Positions 11,000 through 22,640 of a stretch of DNA of 64,000 nucleotides are shown here, piece after piece. The position numbers were made by a program, and so were the translations under genes. Source of the stretch: Cricetomys ansorgei (Eukaryota; Chordata; Mammalia; Rodentia; Nesomyidae); the NCBI GenBank assembly GCA_026225945.1, contig JAMJFZ010000107.1, positions 46,366,501-46,430,500 on the forward strand. Direction: 5' to 3'. The notes beneath the pieces were generated by a model, which searched no databases, had not been told where the DNA came from, and saw only the letters and a list, made by a program, of their open reading frames with translations. Each line of letters begins with the position of its first letter. Within the stretch, counting starts at the first letter, position 1.

Positions 11000-11828
11000 G
11001 TGTTACGATCCCTCCCAGGGCTCGGGACTACTGCAGAAGAACCTGTGAAAGAAGCATAACAGCCAGAGGAGCTGGAGAACAGAAAATTAGGCCCTCGAAA
11101 TCGACAGGAACAATGCACATGCGAATTTGTTTGAGGCAGCATCCTCAAAGTCTGCTCGGATGCACTATGTGCAGGCCCTAGAGCCGAAAAGAGAAGGGGA
11201 AACACGCATCCATCCCTAGCTTAGCTCTCTGTAATTGATAACCACTTGTAAATGAAAATTTAGTTTTCTCCAAGAGAGTCTCACTGGGGAAGCAAAGGAC
11301 TCTTAAAGGTAGGCTGCATGCCCAGCCATAGATGGATAACAGAAAATGACCTCAATGGAATCTATGGAGGCTCCTTGTTTCATAAGGCAGTGTCAGGGAT
11401 TTTCCTTTATTTTTATCTTTAATTTTAATTTAATTTTATTTATATATTTCCTTCTCTCTTTTTACACTACAGATGTTTTGCATATTCATTATGGCTCCAT
11501 GTTTAGTGTTTTTATGGGATTCCTGAGGGTGTGAATGAGTGGGTCTCTGTTTCTTGTGCCTTCTCTTGGGCTCTTTTCCTTTGGTTTGTTTGTTTTATCC
11601 TATCCCATAGTGTTATTTTTTGTTATATCTTATTACATTTTATTTTATTTTGTTATTACTCCTTAGAAGCCTGTTTGTTTTCTAATGAGAAACAGAAAGA
11701 AGATGGATCCAGATGGTAAGGGGGGTGTGGAACTTCGAAGAGTAGAGGAAGGGGAAACCATAATCAGGATATATCATACAGAAATAGAAAATAGGAAAAA
11801 ATCTATTTTCAATAAATAAAAGTCAAAG
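11000..11828 (+). mobile_element. L1 3' UTR
   Basis: Long rodent L1 3' UTR. Recognisable blocks: ATCCCTCCCAGGGCTCGGGA, CCTCAAAGTCTGCTCGGATG, CTGTAATTGATAACCACTTG, GGCTGCATGCCCAGCCATAG, AATCTATGGAGGCTCCTTG, CTTAGAAGCCTGTTTG, a purine-rich stretch, then TTTCAATAAATAAAAG. The Phe/Leu-rich open frames over it are not genes. ORF2 is missing, so the copy is 5'-truncated. Confidence 0.8.
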
Positions 11829-13539
11829 AGTCTTGTGATACAGTGTTTATATACTTATTAACTATGATTTGTTGTCAACTATCAATTTTGTTATCTATAT
11901 TGGTAGTGATTATACTGATTAAATTTAAAAATTCACATCATAGTGAGCTTAACCCTTCATATTTTGATTGATCCACTTGAAAACCACCTCTATCTAGTTC
12001 TAACAATGATGTGAGAAATGCTATGAAATATGTGAACACCCATTCAAATTCAGACCCGACACTGTTTCATGGCTTCCTCTCATCTTGTTTTGTCTTTTCC
12101 TTTTTATGTTTAATATTATGTATTTTATGGGTAAATATGATTAAATTTATGAAAATATATTCATTTCATTTAAATAACTTTTTATATTAATGTATGCATT
12201 AAGGGATAAATATGATTAAATTTATAAAAATATATTCATTTCATTTTAATAAACATTTAGGTACATTTTAAGCTTGCATAAACAATTGTACAGAAATTAT
12301 AGTGTACTTTTTCTCATTAGTAATATGTGCATTAGAGCAGTGCATGGATTAAACCCAATTATTAACATTAACGTTTGCTGTGTATAGAACAGCTTTGTAT
12401 GGATTCTAACAAAGGCAAATCACCATTACAATATCACAAGTTCCCTATCCTAAAAATCCTCTGTGCTCCCCATCATCTCTCTATTTTTGCACTGTTATTT
12501 TAGTGACCACTGATCTGAAGCGTTTCCTGGGTCTACTTTTGGCTCTGCCAGCATGCCATATTGGAACCATATTGGAACCATTCCATGTATTCCATATTGG
12601 AATATACAAGTTTTACAAACTGACTTCTTCAAGTAGACAGACAATAAGTTTTCCTGCACCTTTGTGTGGCTTAGTGGATCCTTTCTTCTTACTTCATGGC
12701 CAGGAGCTGAATGACTTTTCTCTACCATGTTCTTCCAACTTTGAGCAGTGACAAGATTTCCCTCCATTTAATGTAAGGTGTTGGGTTAGATTAACAGAAA
12801 TAAAATGTAGAAAATTGCTACCCAGAAATATGCCATCTGTTGATTTATCAAAGAAGATGATGTGGTAAAGCCCTTTGTTATATGTGTATAAATAAGATTT
12901 ATATAAGTTACTGGGTTCTGTAAGTCCTCCTGAGCATGTTGTGGGAAGTAATGTGGTCTTTGTTGATATGGGAATGAAAATAGTATCTACATGTAAAAGG
13001 AAAGAAGGGGATATGTAGTTTTGTGATACTTTTGAGTTTCTGAAAGAGACATGAGAGCAAATTTGGAGAAAGAAATTAAAGACATTGTCACTCTGTCACA
13101 GTTTTTAATTTTGCAGCCTAGAGTTTATAAAATGATTGACACAAACTTACATAGATAAAAGGTTACAGAGCAGCACAAGAAAGATAAATAACAAAATATG
13201 AAATTGCAAGATTAGACAAGATCTTACAGGCAATTATTTTACAGAAGAGAAAAGGCAGACGTGATTCTAGCTAGTCAAGGAACTGCAGTTATGGAGGGAA
13301 TTATATTGATATCTGGGTCCAGTGTTTTTCTTCCATAATGTAATGCCTATGACACATCCTCTTAAATGGAAGCCTCTGCTCATTCATAGAGAATGTCATT
13401 GCTTCCCTATCTCAATGTTCAAGATTTTATGTACTTATCAGGTTAATTCTACTTTCAATTTTTTTCTGCATCAAAATAATTGGGGTTAAACACTTACATT
13501 TATCCCCCATGTAGAACCAAATTAACAAACTGACTCATT
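11829..13539. other. Unassigned; contains a 50-bp direct duplication
   Basis: Mostly unique-looking AT-rich DNA. Two near-identical ~50 bp blocks sit at 12129-12178 and 12203-12252. Around 12560-12605 the short unit CCATATTGGAA recurs three times. Both strands at 12495-12767 are open for 80-90 codons, without a recognisable product. Confidence 0.45.
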
Positions 13540-14035
13540 CAAACATTCACTCATTTATTCACATACCTGTGCAGTAAATAGTTTTTACCTACCTCATGTA
13601 TGCTCATGACATTCTAAGAACTAGAAATACAGGGGAAAAATACTTAATATTCACCAGAAAAAAAATGAGGCAAGATAAAATTTAAAAATTAAATGTATAA
13701 TGGGCAGTATGGGGATAGCTAGCATGAAATGAAGAATCATTGGAATGAGAAGTACTGTGTAATATAGGACAGTCAAGTAAGCTGCTTCTACAGTGTAACA
13801 ATTTGAGAAAGAATACAAATAAATAAACATAAATAATCATCTGTGGGAAGAGCATTCCAAGAAGATGGGACAGAAATGTGAAAGCCCTAGGGATAAGAAA
13901 TCTTGATATTTTCGAAGCATAGAAAAGATGTCAGTAAACAGGGTACAATCATGAGGAGATGAGATTGGACAGATATTGGTGACAATCAAGACATCAGATT
14001 ATGACTATGATGTGTTTGAGATGAACTCTTTAGAG
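13540..14035 (-). mobile_element. L2 LINE fragment, reverse orientation
   Basis: Old mammalian L2 3' region read in reverse: ATTCAAACATTCACTCATTTATTC, then CATTCTAAGAACTAGAAATAC, and later GGAAGAGCATTCCAAGAAG, GTGAAAGCCCTAGGG. These are the reverse of the L2 segments 'GTATCCCCAGTGCCTAGAA' and 'GGCCTTTGCAC...GGAATGCTCTTCC'. Heavily diverged; edges approximate. Confidence 0.65.
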
Positions 14036-14541
14036 ATTTGTGTGGCCAACTTCAGCACTATGCTAAATTTTTCTTTTTTAAGCTTCTTATTTTTCATAAT
14101 CTCAGAAAGAACAAAGACATAAGATTGCAATTGAAATACCACTACCCAGGGGGAGGGAAGGTGACTGAAGGCAAGGAAATTGAGTTGGAGGAAACAAATT
14201 AAGTTGGTACAGAGTTGGTACAGTTCTTAAATTTGAACCAAAGTGTGGCTACCATGTGTGAAATGATTTCTACAGTGTGACAAACCTAAAAATGAATGAT
14301 GGATTTGACTTTGAATATGTGTGTTTTCTATCTATTCATCTTTGCCTGAAACTACACAATCCTTCTTTAATTTTCTAAACAAGTCCCCCAAACTTTTCTT
14401 AGTGCTTAGTCATCGCCAGATATTTCTGGTCAAAGACAACTCTCTAACCTTACTATTGCCTAACATTTTAGGTTAACATGTTTTTTTTTCAAACTTTTGA
14501 ATCTCGCTTAAAATAATATCTTTGTCCTTAATCAATCAATT

Positions 14542-14692
14542 TATTTTTTTCTGAGTTTTTGAGTCAGGATCTCATGTAGTTCACACTAGTATTATATTCA
14601 AAATGTAGCCAAGGATGACTTTGAATGCCTTACACCTTCATGCCTTTACCTCCCAGTGTTGGGATTACAGACATGTCCCACCATGCTTGGTC
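14542..14692 (-). repeat. B1 SINE (old type), reverse orientation
   Basis: Poly-T run, then GAGTCAGGATCTCATGTAG, TGTAGCCAAGGATGACTTTG, CTTTACCTCCCAGTGTTGGG, ATTACAGACATGTCCCACC. A 7SL-derived B1 monomer of the older proto-B1 kind (ATTACAG rather than ATTAAAG), well diverged. Confidence 0.85.
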
Positions 14693-15339
14693 TCAAACTC
14701 AAATTCAAATTTGTAGCTGAAACTCTTCTTTTTTATCTCTGCCATAAAAATTTTAATTACACTTTTTTTCACTAATTTCTCTTTTCATTCTCTCTTCAAA
14801 TCATATTTCTTCAATGATTATCCCAAACCATCTTCTTTCATCATTAATATGGAGTTCTAGGTTGTAAAATCTAAATGTCAATTCTCAGTCATCCTCTGAG
14901 CCACTAGCAGTGGCCAACACACTTGGTCACGTTGCCTTTCACAAAGTAGCCCAGAGGCTTCTGTGCAACACTGACAAGACATAACTGGCTGTTCATTTTC
15001 AATATCATTACCTAATTTACCCACGCTATTCTTCAGAATTTCTACATATGGTAGTTCTATGGTCTGAGTGAACTCTATCAAACACATGACATTAAATAAC
15101 AACCATATGGAAATGATGATAAAAAATAAATTCTACTTGTGACCCATACTGCACAATTCCATTTCAGATTTGTCAGTCATCAGAATGTGGAATTTAAGAA
15201 CCAATTTAAATTTTACTCATCTGAAAACAAACTCTGGTTTTATGGTCTGAAACTTTCCCTACAGTGCTTCCTACATCAGTTCATAGCAACTCTCAGATCA
15301 TAGCAATTTCATAATGGTGGTTATAAAAACAAAATGAAT
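14693..15339. other. Unassigned sequence between two L2 pieces
   Basis: No repeat assigned. The minus strand is open for 74 codons at 14878-15102; composition is somewhat protein-like but splice context is not convincing. Confidence 0.35.
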
Positions 15340-16145
15340 TAAAGTTTCCTCTCATGGCCACATCTAATTCATCAGTTGCCTCTATCCATGAATTTTCAAT
15401 ATATCTAGAGCCTGATCTCTCGGCCATCCCTTTGCTTTCACCACCACTACCCAGGTTACCTTGACATCTTTGCATCCTGGATTGGTGAATGTTTCTGATC
15501 TTGCTATATAAGCCTTGGTGTCCTGTACAATAATCACGATGACTATTTTAAGTGATAGAAAAGATTTATATGATTTCTGTATTCAGAATCTTCCTAAAGG
15601 CTTTTCAGAGAAAACTGCTATCCTCACTACAGGTGCATTCGTGACTGCACCATGTACCACACACCCAGCTTTAACTGTTTTGTTGTTGTTGTTTTGTTTT
15701 GGGGTTTTTTTTGTTGTTTTTGAAGATTGGTCCCTCTTTTTCTATGCTAGTCACACTAGTTTCCTTACAGCACCTGCTCCAAGGATTTCTAGAAATGTTC
15801 TTTGAGAAGATATCAACATGATTTATCTACTTGTTTGCTCCATACTCAGTATTATCCTATCAGAGACTTCCCTGACCATTTTATAATAGATAGGGTAAAC
15901 TTGCAAGCCTGGAGACTACTCAATAACTTGATTCCTTTTCTGTCTTAGTATCTACAACTCATTTAAGATCATCTAATGCATTCCATTATATTTGCATTTG
16001 TGTTTACATTTCTGCCTTTCACATTGACAAATAAATGCCATGAGGATGAAGGCTGTGTTTGATTTGTATGTAAAACTTAGTCCAACACCTGGCACATAAT
16101 GACTGCTCATTGAGAAGGACACTTGAATGTATAACAAAACATCAC
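15340..16145 (+). mobile_element. L2 LINE, 3' end of ORF2 and 3' UTR
   Basis: Follows the L2 consensus order: TTTCAATATATCTAGAGCCTG, ACCACCACTACCCAGGTTAC, GAGACTTCCCTGACCATTTT, AATGCCATGAGGATGAAGGC, and near the end CCAACACCTGGCACATAATG with GCTCATTGAG. Plus orientation, opposite to the L2 fragment at 13540-14035. A T/G-rich stretch at about 15683-15720 has been added. Ancient and inactive. Confidence 0.7.
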
Positions 16146-16549
16146 ATCATATACTGATAGTAACAAGGCGTTAATTTAGATAAAAATTAATTTTCTTAAA
16201 TTTTAAGTTATTTTCCAAACTTGGAGGGCGTAGGTAACAAGCCATATTTGAGAGGTGCAAATCTTTCTTTTCAGTCTTTTAGATTCTAAAGTAGTCATGG
16301 TATTTTTAAAATTGCCAGTTCATATACAATGAGATATCACAATGAGATGTCATTAAAGTAGCTTTACATTAAAATATACTCTCAAATTTCTTTATTTTTC
16401 TTTTTGCAATATAATTTAAGATCTTATCTTAGGCAACTACTTGTTAAATCAACTATTGTTTTAATAGCCAATGAACAAAAGACTTTTAAAATGATAAATG
16501 AAATGAGAATTTTGGAATTTTTACAAATGAAAGTTTAGTTGACTTAAAC
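16146..16549. other. Unassigned AT-rich sequence
   Basis: Nothing recognised between the L2 and the reverse LTR. Confidence 0.4.
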
Positions 16550-16931
16550 TGTTGCTTAAGATGTTGTACCTGTTGCTGAACTAGTCCTGGGAACCTTAAG
16601 GGTCAGGATGAGCTTATGCAGAATCAACAACACAAACATTGGTAGTCAGGTAAGTGGCAAAAGCAGACTCATCTATTCCAGGAAGAGGGACCCCTTTTAA
16701 ACCCTTGCCCAGGGTCCTATTGGCTCCTGGATTGCAGGCTGCTGTTATGGCTCTTTTACATTGGCTTGCGTCTCACCACGTCATCTGTCTCTAGGCCCCT
16801 CTCAAGTTTTCAGGTTGACTAGAAAAGGAAGGCTTAACCGTGCATGCATCAATAGTGGGCTTATCTCCAAGCATGCCTGGGCTGTCCCAGGCTGACCCTA
16901 AGTGGGAGTCCAGCTGTGCAAACTCTTCACA
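16550..16931 (-). mobile_element. LTR of the 10154-10556 family, reverse orientation
   Basis: Reverse complement aligns with the solo LTR at 10154: GGCCTAGAGACAGATG, AGCCAATGT..AAAGAGC, CAATCCAGGAGCCAATAGG, GGGTTTAAAAGGGG, and the ending CAGCAACAGGTACAAC. CCAAT, TATA-like box and 3' end are therefore conserved, while the U3 start has drifted. No clear TSD. It reads as a second, more worn solo LTR. Confidence 0.75.
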
Positions 16932-16945
16932 ATTTTGCTTTTCCC

Positions 16946-17035
16946 AGAGTGTCATATAGTTTATTAGTAGACTGCCTGTGGAATATGTGTAAGCTCCTAA
17001 ATTCAATCCCCAGTATCGTGAAAAAAAAGTGAATA
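16946..17035 (+). repeat. ID SINE
   Basis: BC1/tRNA-Ala-derived ID element: GAGTGTCATATAGTTTATTAG, AGACTGCCTGTGGAATATG, TTCAATCCCCAGTATCGTG, then an A-run. Diverged A and B box equivalents are still visible. Sits directly beyond the reverse LTR. Confidence 0.75.
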
Positions 17036-17194
17036 ATAATATATTTAATTTTCTAATTAGACCTAAGGTCCACTCCTTGAGATGAAACCTCACCTGGCCC
17101 TGTAAAAAGGGGCAAGGAACCTATGGCTAGATAAGTCTTAGGCCCTAACAGAGAAGTAATACTACCTTATGTGAAGCATTCATATCAGATAACC

Positions 17195-18235
17195 CCATCA
17201 TCACTACCAAGGCTTAGGATCCTTTGTAGGAGAGGGGAGGGGAGATTGTAAGAGCTAGAGGTGGTCGAGAACATCAAGCAACATTCAAGGCACAACAAGG
17301 CAGATGAACTTGTGAACTCACATTGATTGTTACAGCAAGCACAAGACCAGCTCAAGCTCCAGGCCAACAAAATTCCAGCACAGAGGCAGGAAAGTGGACA
17401 TAAGATTCCACTGTTAGCTGGGGAACTATTTGATTGTGATGGCTAGTATGATATGGAGGGTAGGCTTTCTGTGGTGATGTGATGTTGGAAGCACAGCTTC
17501 AAATAAACATTGGAGAAAACAGGACTGTCAATCACACAGGCCTAATTTCTTTAACAAAAGGAAATGAATGATGCTGAATCATCTGAAATTCTGGAGTTAG
17601 GTTCCCAAACAATCTGGTGATTTTTTGGTATCATATTAGGAAGCAGATTCTACCTGAATCTCCCCAATATCCTGAGCTTTGTCTCTCAGTGAATAGAGCA
17701 CTCCCTATGAGAGAGATCTTATGTACTTTGTATCTTCCACCAGTAGCATCTATCCTTATGCCTATTGCAGCTCCATCCCCTATCCATGAGCTCTATCTCT
17801 CAATATAATTCATTCTTTTCATAAGGTCACAGATCGCAAATTCTACTATGTTTGTATGTGTAAGAAAAGCAAACCATGAAGTAAGTTCCTAGAAGGCATG
17901 ACCCAGTGCCAACAAAGATGGTACTGTCTTGAGTTTTATTCTTCACCTTGCAGGGACTATCTCCCTACTGGCTTTGAAGGTTGCAGGGGTGTGAGGGGTG
18001 TCCCAGATAATCTGATACTGGTAGGTTGACCACACACTAGGGAGTCCTACACCCAAGATTTGTTGTGCAAAGTCAACTGGACTCAATGTGGAAAGAAGGT
18101 GGTTGAGGAGAAATGATTTCAAAGTTTGAGGAGATGAAATGAGAAGGTATAGAGGGTGGTAAGTGGAGGAGTTTGGGGTAAATATATACAAAATACTTTG
18201 CATGAAAATCTCAGTTAATAAAAATGTAAGGAAGA
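17195..18235 (+). mobile_element. L1 3' UTR, interrupted
   Basis: First part (17195-17447): AGATTGTAAGAGCTAGAGG, CAACAAGGCAGATGAACTTG, GCACAAGACCAGCTCAAG, TTCCACTGTTAGCTGGGGA. Second part (about 17985-18235): CTGGTAGGTTGACCACACAC, AGTCCTACACCCAAGATTTG, TTTGGGGTAAATATATACAA, ending in TTAATAAAAATG. The 540 bp between them (17448-17984) is foreign or unassigned. Same strand throughout, so one element was interrupted. Confidence 0.65.
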
Positions 18236-19345
18236 GTACATATTAAAGTAAATTGATTGAAAGTGAAAGTCAAGCCCCAGGAAGGACTATCACAGTAATT
18301 ATATTCAATATGGAGGACAAAATTCTGGAAAACAAAGTATTCTATGAATAAGCCAGAACAACATATAACCACAAGTTTATACAAAATACATGAAAACTAA
18401 ATCAACTATATTTTAAAAGTGTGAATAATTTAAAACGTTAAAAGCTTAAGTTTTTCTCACAGTAGTGGGGAAACAAATCACCAGAAAAATTAAAGACTTT
18501 CTTTATCAGGTTATAATGACTTTGAGAAAAAAAATCCCTTTCACTAAATTATACATAAGAAAAATCCATTTTCATTGGGAAATATTTCTTTAAGGTATTT
18601 TCTCAACATGTAGAACAGTCAATATTAGTTTACAGAAATTTTTGAATTATTTTTCTTAAAAGAAAGTTTTAATCAGTATAAATTTTAATTAAGATTAATC
18701 AAATATCTTATAGTGACAAAATTTATCATTTTAAGTACATCTACTACCATTACTGACAATATTGGAAGATTTGAAGATTTTATTTCTTCCATAGAAATGA
18801 AAATACATGCTTTATAAAGCAGAGAAGCTTAGTTCTCACTTGAATAAAGACTGATACAAGTAATCACTTAGACATATAAGTGTCTGCATGATTTACAAAG
18901 CAATGTGATTTTAAAGTACATTTATCAAATGTATCTGTATTTTTATATGAATTCATGTGAAGAACATATGGTTTAAATCATTTAGAACCTTATATTGCTA
19001 ATGATCTCTGACAGTCATTAATATTTTAACACATTTCCCTATCAATAGTATAACTACAGCTATTATTTTCAGCTAGAAACATAAAGCATATTCCTGATTT
19101 TTGATGACTTTGAAATATAACTCTCGGGTATAATCTATGGGTAAAAAGCATGAAATGAATAGCCTGTCAAACTCTCTTCTCATAATGAAAATTTCTTCCA
19201 CAATACATCTATTTCTATTACCTGATGGGCACATAAAAGCAAAGCTTAGCTTTATAACACTGTTAGATGTTATTTATATTGAACATGTACCAAGTTCAGG
19301 TATTACAGAAAATAGGCAAGAAGCTATGAAGTACACAGGCGGACA

Positions 19346-19348
<3 letters not shown>
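18236..19348. other. Unassigned AT-rich sequence
   Basis: No repeat or coding segment recognised. Confidence 0.4.

Positions 19349-19394
<46 letters not shown>
19349..19394. repeat. (CA)n microsatellite
   Basis: About 22 CA units. Paired with the (TG)n tract 58 bp downstream. Confidence 0.97.
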
Positions 19395-19396
<2 letters not shown>

Positions 19397-19450
19397 GTTT
19401 CACTACATTTGCATATGAATTTAATAAGATTTATATACACACATACATAT

Positions 19451-19451
<1 letters not shown>

Positions 19452-19482
<31 letters not shown>
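19452..19482. repeat. (TG)n microsatellite
   Basis: About 15 TG units, the reverse complement of the CA run at 19349-19394, separated by TATATACACACATACATATA-type sequence. Confidence 0.97.
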
Positions 19483-19483
<1 letters not shown>

Positions 19484-19578
19484 TATATAAAGATTCCTAA
19501 CAAAAACTCACAGGCGTCTATTAGAATGCATGACTAGAATCTGGTGAGTGTCAATAAAAGATACTCTAATTCAATATA

Positions 19579-19912
19579 TGTAGTAGTTAGCTGTTGATTG
19601 GGCTGTTCACCAAGGGAGACAAGGAGGCATTTTCATAGGTGGAAATCCTGCCAGACCTCAGCAGAGGGAACCACCATCACGGCCAGTGCAATCTTTGACA
19701 GTAGAACCCCAAGCAGCTGAGCTCAGGTGTTACTATTCTTTCAGAACTCAAGCGTTCTACTGATAGCACATGTAGGTCATTAGCAATCAAACACCCACCA
19801 CAGAAACCCAACAACTGCAGACCATACAAAATGTCAAGGCCTATGCATCCCTTTTTCCAACAGTGAACAAAGTAATTATTTTAAACACAACTAGGAGTAA
19901 ACTTCCACAACA
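19579..19912 (+). mobile_element. Solo LTR of the second ERV family (copy A)
   Basis: 334 bp, begins TGTAGTAGTTAG and ends CTTCCACAACA. Flanked by AATATA (19573-19578) and AATATT (19913-19918), a 5/6 match fitting a 6-bp TSD. Internal blocks TTCACCAAGGGAGACAAGG, GCAGAGGGAACCACCATCAC, GACCATACAAAATGTCAAGG and AGGAGTAAACTTCCACAACA recur in the LTRs at 46097, 54719, 60193 and 61982. Confidence 0.85.
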
Positions 19913-21214
19913 AATATTATTTATTGACCATTCTGTAAGATAGAAATGTCTATCTAAATATCTGAAGGATATGCTGCTAGCCTCTATAACAAAATAAAAT
20001 GTGATCACTTTTTAAATATACCCAAATAGCTATGCTATAACATTGTTTCCCCACCTGAAGCCTTTATACAAATATATATATAGCATTCTCATGACATAAG
20101 TAAATAAGTAAAGCTAACAGATTAAAATTTCCTGCACTATGTATTTGTTCTCTGAATCTGGGTGCAGTTTCAGATTTTATTATTGTACTAATGACTTTAT
20201 AAAAGCATTGGATCTTATGATGTTATAGATTTTTCTAGAATCTGGTAGAACAATTGACTTTGTTTCAACACTATGAGGCTACCAGTGTGGCATGTGAACA
20301 TTTCATTCACTATGTAAGAAAGAAATGAACAATTTTAACTACTTTTAACAACATTAGTTAGGAGTTTTGTTTCAAGTCTTCTTGAGTTATTTTATATTCT
20401 ATCTTTGAAGCTATAAAGATGTATTCATTCTGATTTTTAGCAGTTTATAGCTATATCACATAGCATGCACAGTCTTGATTCTCCAGCTACTTCATTCCCT
20501 TCTCTAACATAACTGGTAAAAACTACAGAGGAAGGACCAGCCGACATATGTCCAGAACACAATTATATGATAACATAAGAAATCTTAAACTAACCCTCAG
20601 AATATATAAGCATATAAGTTTGCAATAAATATGCATAATTAAAAATCATTTGTTAACCATTGCTTTCTACATATTGGGAGAAAATTTTAAGTGTGTTTAA
20701 AACAAATTAGCTTTATTCAGAACAAGTATATATATAATTAATCTAAAGAATGGGATTTTTGAACATGAAGTGAAGATGATTTAAACTATATACAGTGTTC
20801 ATGATGGAAGAGAAAAACTTGGCAAGAGGATGGATTTCCATTGTGTAGATAAGTGACTGTCTTACATGGGAGTGTGATTAGTATTGTTTAGCTCCTTGAA
20901 CTCATTGGCCAACATTCAGTTCTTCCACAATGAGCTGGCATTCACCGGTTTTTGTCAGAAGTGAGACAACAAACTACACTCAGTGTCCATTGTATGTGAA
21001 GTGCCATCAGGTTAGTGTCAATGAGCTACTTCATTTTTATCTTTAGTATCTCATCCAATGCCCAGAGCACAACTGGTATTATCTATGGGTATTCACATCT
21101 AATGTACACTCCTCTGTCAGCAGTGAGTGAAAGTCCTAAATTTTGTTCAGTTTGTGAGTGACCTAATCATCAGTAGAATCTTAGCACTGTAGCCTCTAAG
21201 AATATATGTACTAT
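19913..21214. other. Unassigned AT-rich sequence
   Basis: Nothing recognised. Possible MIR-like traces near 21020-21170 are too weak to call. Confidence 0.4.
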
Positions 21215-21322
21215 TTCAATGTTCTGATTCATTCATGCTGATGAAGGCATGTCTATAAGTTCGTATTTAAGAAGATGCCCTTGTGATTCATGTGGATACT
21301 GAAGTTTGAGAGGCATCACTGT
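21215..21322 (+). mobile_element. MER5A-like hAT relic
   Basis: The end reads GATGCCCTTGTGATTCATGTG, GATACTGAAGTTTGAGAGGC, ATCACTG, close to the MER5A 3' end (…GTGATTCTAATGTGCAGCCAAGTTTGAGAACCACTG). The 5' half is too worn for a boundary. Confidence 0.45.
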
Positions 21323-21475
21323 ATCTTGAGAGCATGGCAAGCCCTCTACTAGTCAATACAACAGAAGACTGTAATAAAAGATTGTATTTAGAGAATTAAA
21401 ATATATGTGCTCTGAAACTGAATGACTTGGATTTGGTTTGAATTCTATTTCTTTTGTATGCATGTGTTTCATACA

Positions 21476-21544
21476 TGTGTTATGTATGTGTGTGCGCGTG
21501 TGCGTGTGTGTGTGTGCATGCGCATGCGCATTCACACACATGCA
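21476..21544. repeat. TG/CG alternating tract
   Basis: Alternating purine-pyrimidine run TGTGTTATGTATGTGTGTGCG…CATGCGCATGCGCATTCACACACATG, including GCATGCGCATGCGC. It is the CA-rich tail of the adjoining reverse B4 SINE. Confidence 0.9.
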
Positions 21545-21832
21545 CACTTGCAGATGTACACAATGCATGTGGTGGCCAGAAACATACTTAGAGTTTCTTC
21601 ATTCACCTTTAATTTTTGAGAAAGATTTTCTCTCACTGAACCAGAATGAACAACTGGCTAAGCTAGCAGGCCAGTGAACTCTACAGATCAATCTGCCCTG
21701 ACTCCAGCATTACTAGCATTACAGCGGTATGCAATGTTTTTTTCTCTATGTCCCGTTTGTTCTCTATGATCTGAACTCAAGGTCTCCTATTTGCCTGCCA
21801 GGTGCTTTATTGATTGAATCAGCTTCTTGCAT
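21545..21832 (-). repeat. B4 SINE, reverse orientation
   Basis: Composite rodent SINE (ID-like plus B1-like). Read in reverse: TTTTGAGAAAGATTTTCTCTC, ACTGAACCAGAATGAACAAC, CTAAGCTAGCAGGCCAGTG, AGCATTACAGCGGTATGCA, TGATCTGAACTCAAGGTCTCC, GGTGCTTTATTGATTGAATC. Near full length with its CA/TG tail at 21476-21544. Confidence 0.8.
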
Positions 21833-21854
21833 ACTTATGCTCTATTTATAAATG

Positions 21855-21985
21855 AGCATTAAACCCTAGAGCAAGTTACTTAACCTTGTTAACCTTCAGT
21901 TTATCACACCTAAACTTGATAAAGGAAGCAATTATGGCATTTTCTATACTGTATTAGTACAAAGCGAGATACCATACATGAAACT
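21855..21985 (-). repeat. MIR SINE, reverse orientation
   Basis: GAGCAAGTTACTTAACCTTG, TTAACCTTCAGTTTATCACACC, then AAGGAAGCAATTATGGCATT. This matches reversed MIR (AGTTACTTAACCTCTCTGTGCCTCAGTTTC). Old mammalian SINE, worn. Confidence 0.6.
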
Positions 21986-22184
21986 GGTGCTTTATACCAA
22001 GTTAACTTTATATATTAATTAGTATTAACCCAGCTAAACTGAAATTTTAATTACACAGATATTTTCTGTGACTACAAAATATCTCATAGCTAATATATAT
22101 TTAAAATCAAGATATTCCCTCGCCTTTAACTTTTAATCAATGTAATGGGCAATGAAGATGTACGTATAAATACAATTCTCTTGG

Positions 22185-22640
22185 AGATGATAAGCCATGT
22201 TTGCAAATCAAAAAAGCTGTACTTGAGATAATGTTGCGGGGTATTCACCAGAGAAGACTTATAAGACAGAAGTTTAATCCAATAGAAAGTCTCTTTATGC
22301 CAGCCAGTGACCACACTGGGTGTTTGGGATCCCAGTGTAGCCCCTAGCCTTCCTCAGGATGAGCTTTTAAGCAGAAAAAATATATTTTGTGCTGACATGC
22401 TTTAGTTAACAAGAACAGTTAGCCAGAAGTGGAAGAACAGAATCTAAAAAGCAAGATTGGCAAACTTTGAGACTTTCCCAAAACTATATGGATTTTGATG
22501 GATTAGGCCTTTGTTTTAGTTTTGGCAGGTGATGCTATGTGCTGAGTCTTATAGCCTGAATGGTACTTCCATCATGGAGTCAGTTGTGCTAAGGTCTCAG
22601 GACTTACTAAGGTCTGGGGCCCTGTCAAAATAACAACTGA
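22185..22640. other. Probable ERV-derived, family unassigned
   Basis: Holds a run of non-SINE, non-L1 blocks (GTTGCGGGGTATTCACCAGAG, AGTTTAATCCAATAGAAAGTC, CCACACTGGGTGTTTGGGATC, GCTGACATGCTTTAGTTAAC) that look like LTR or internal retroviral sequence to me. No boundaries or open frame support this. Confidence 0.3.

Noticed and set aside
11346..11719. Two Phe/Leu/Ile-rich plus-strand frames resembling membrane proteins
   Set aside because: Both fall in an L1 3' UTR with T-rich text.
14878..15102. 74-codon minus-strand frame with protein-like residues
   Set aside because: Short, no good splice sites at the frame edges, and no second supporting segment. Kept only as a note.
16946..17035. tRNA gene
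   Set aside because: The sequence is an ID SINE: the tRNA-like head is followed by an A-rich tail and the cloverleaf is not kept.
16791..17093. 100-codon minus-strand frame
   Set aside because: Crosses the U3 of the reverse LTR and an ID SINE, so it is a composite of repeats.
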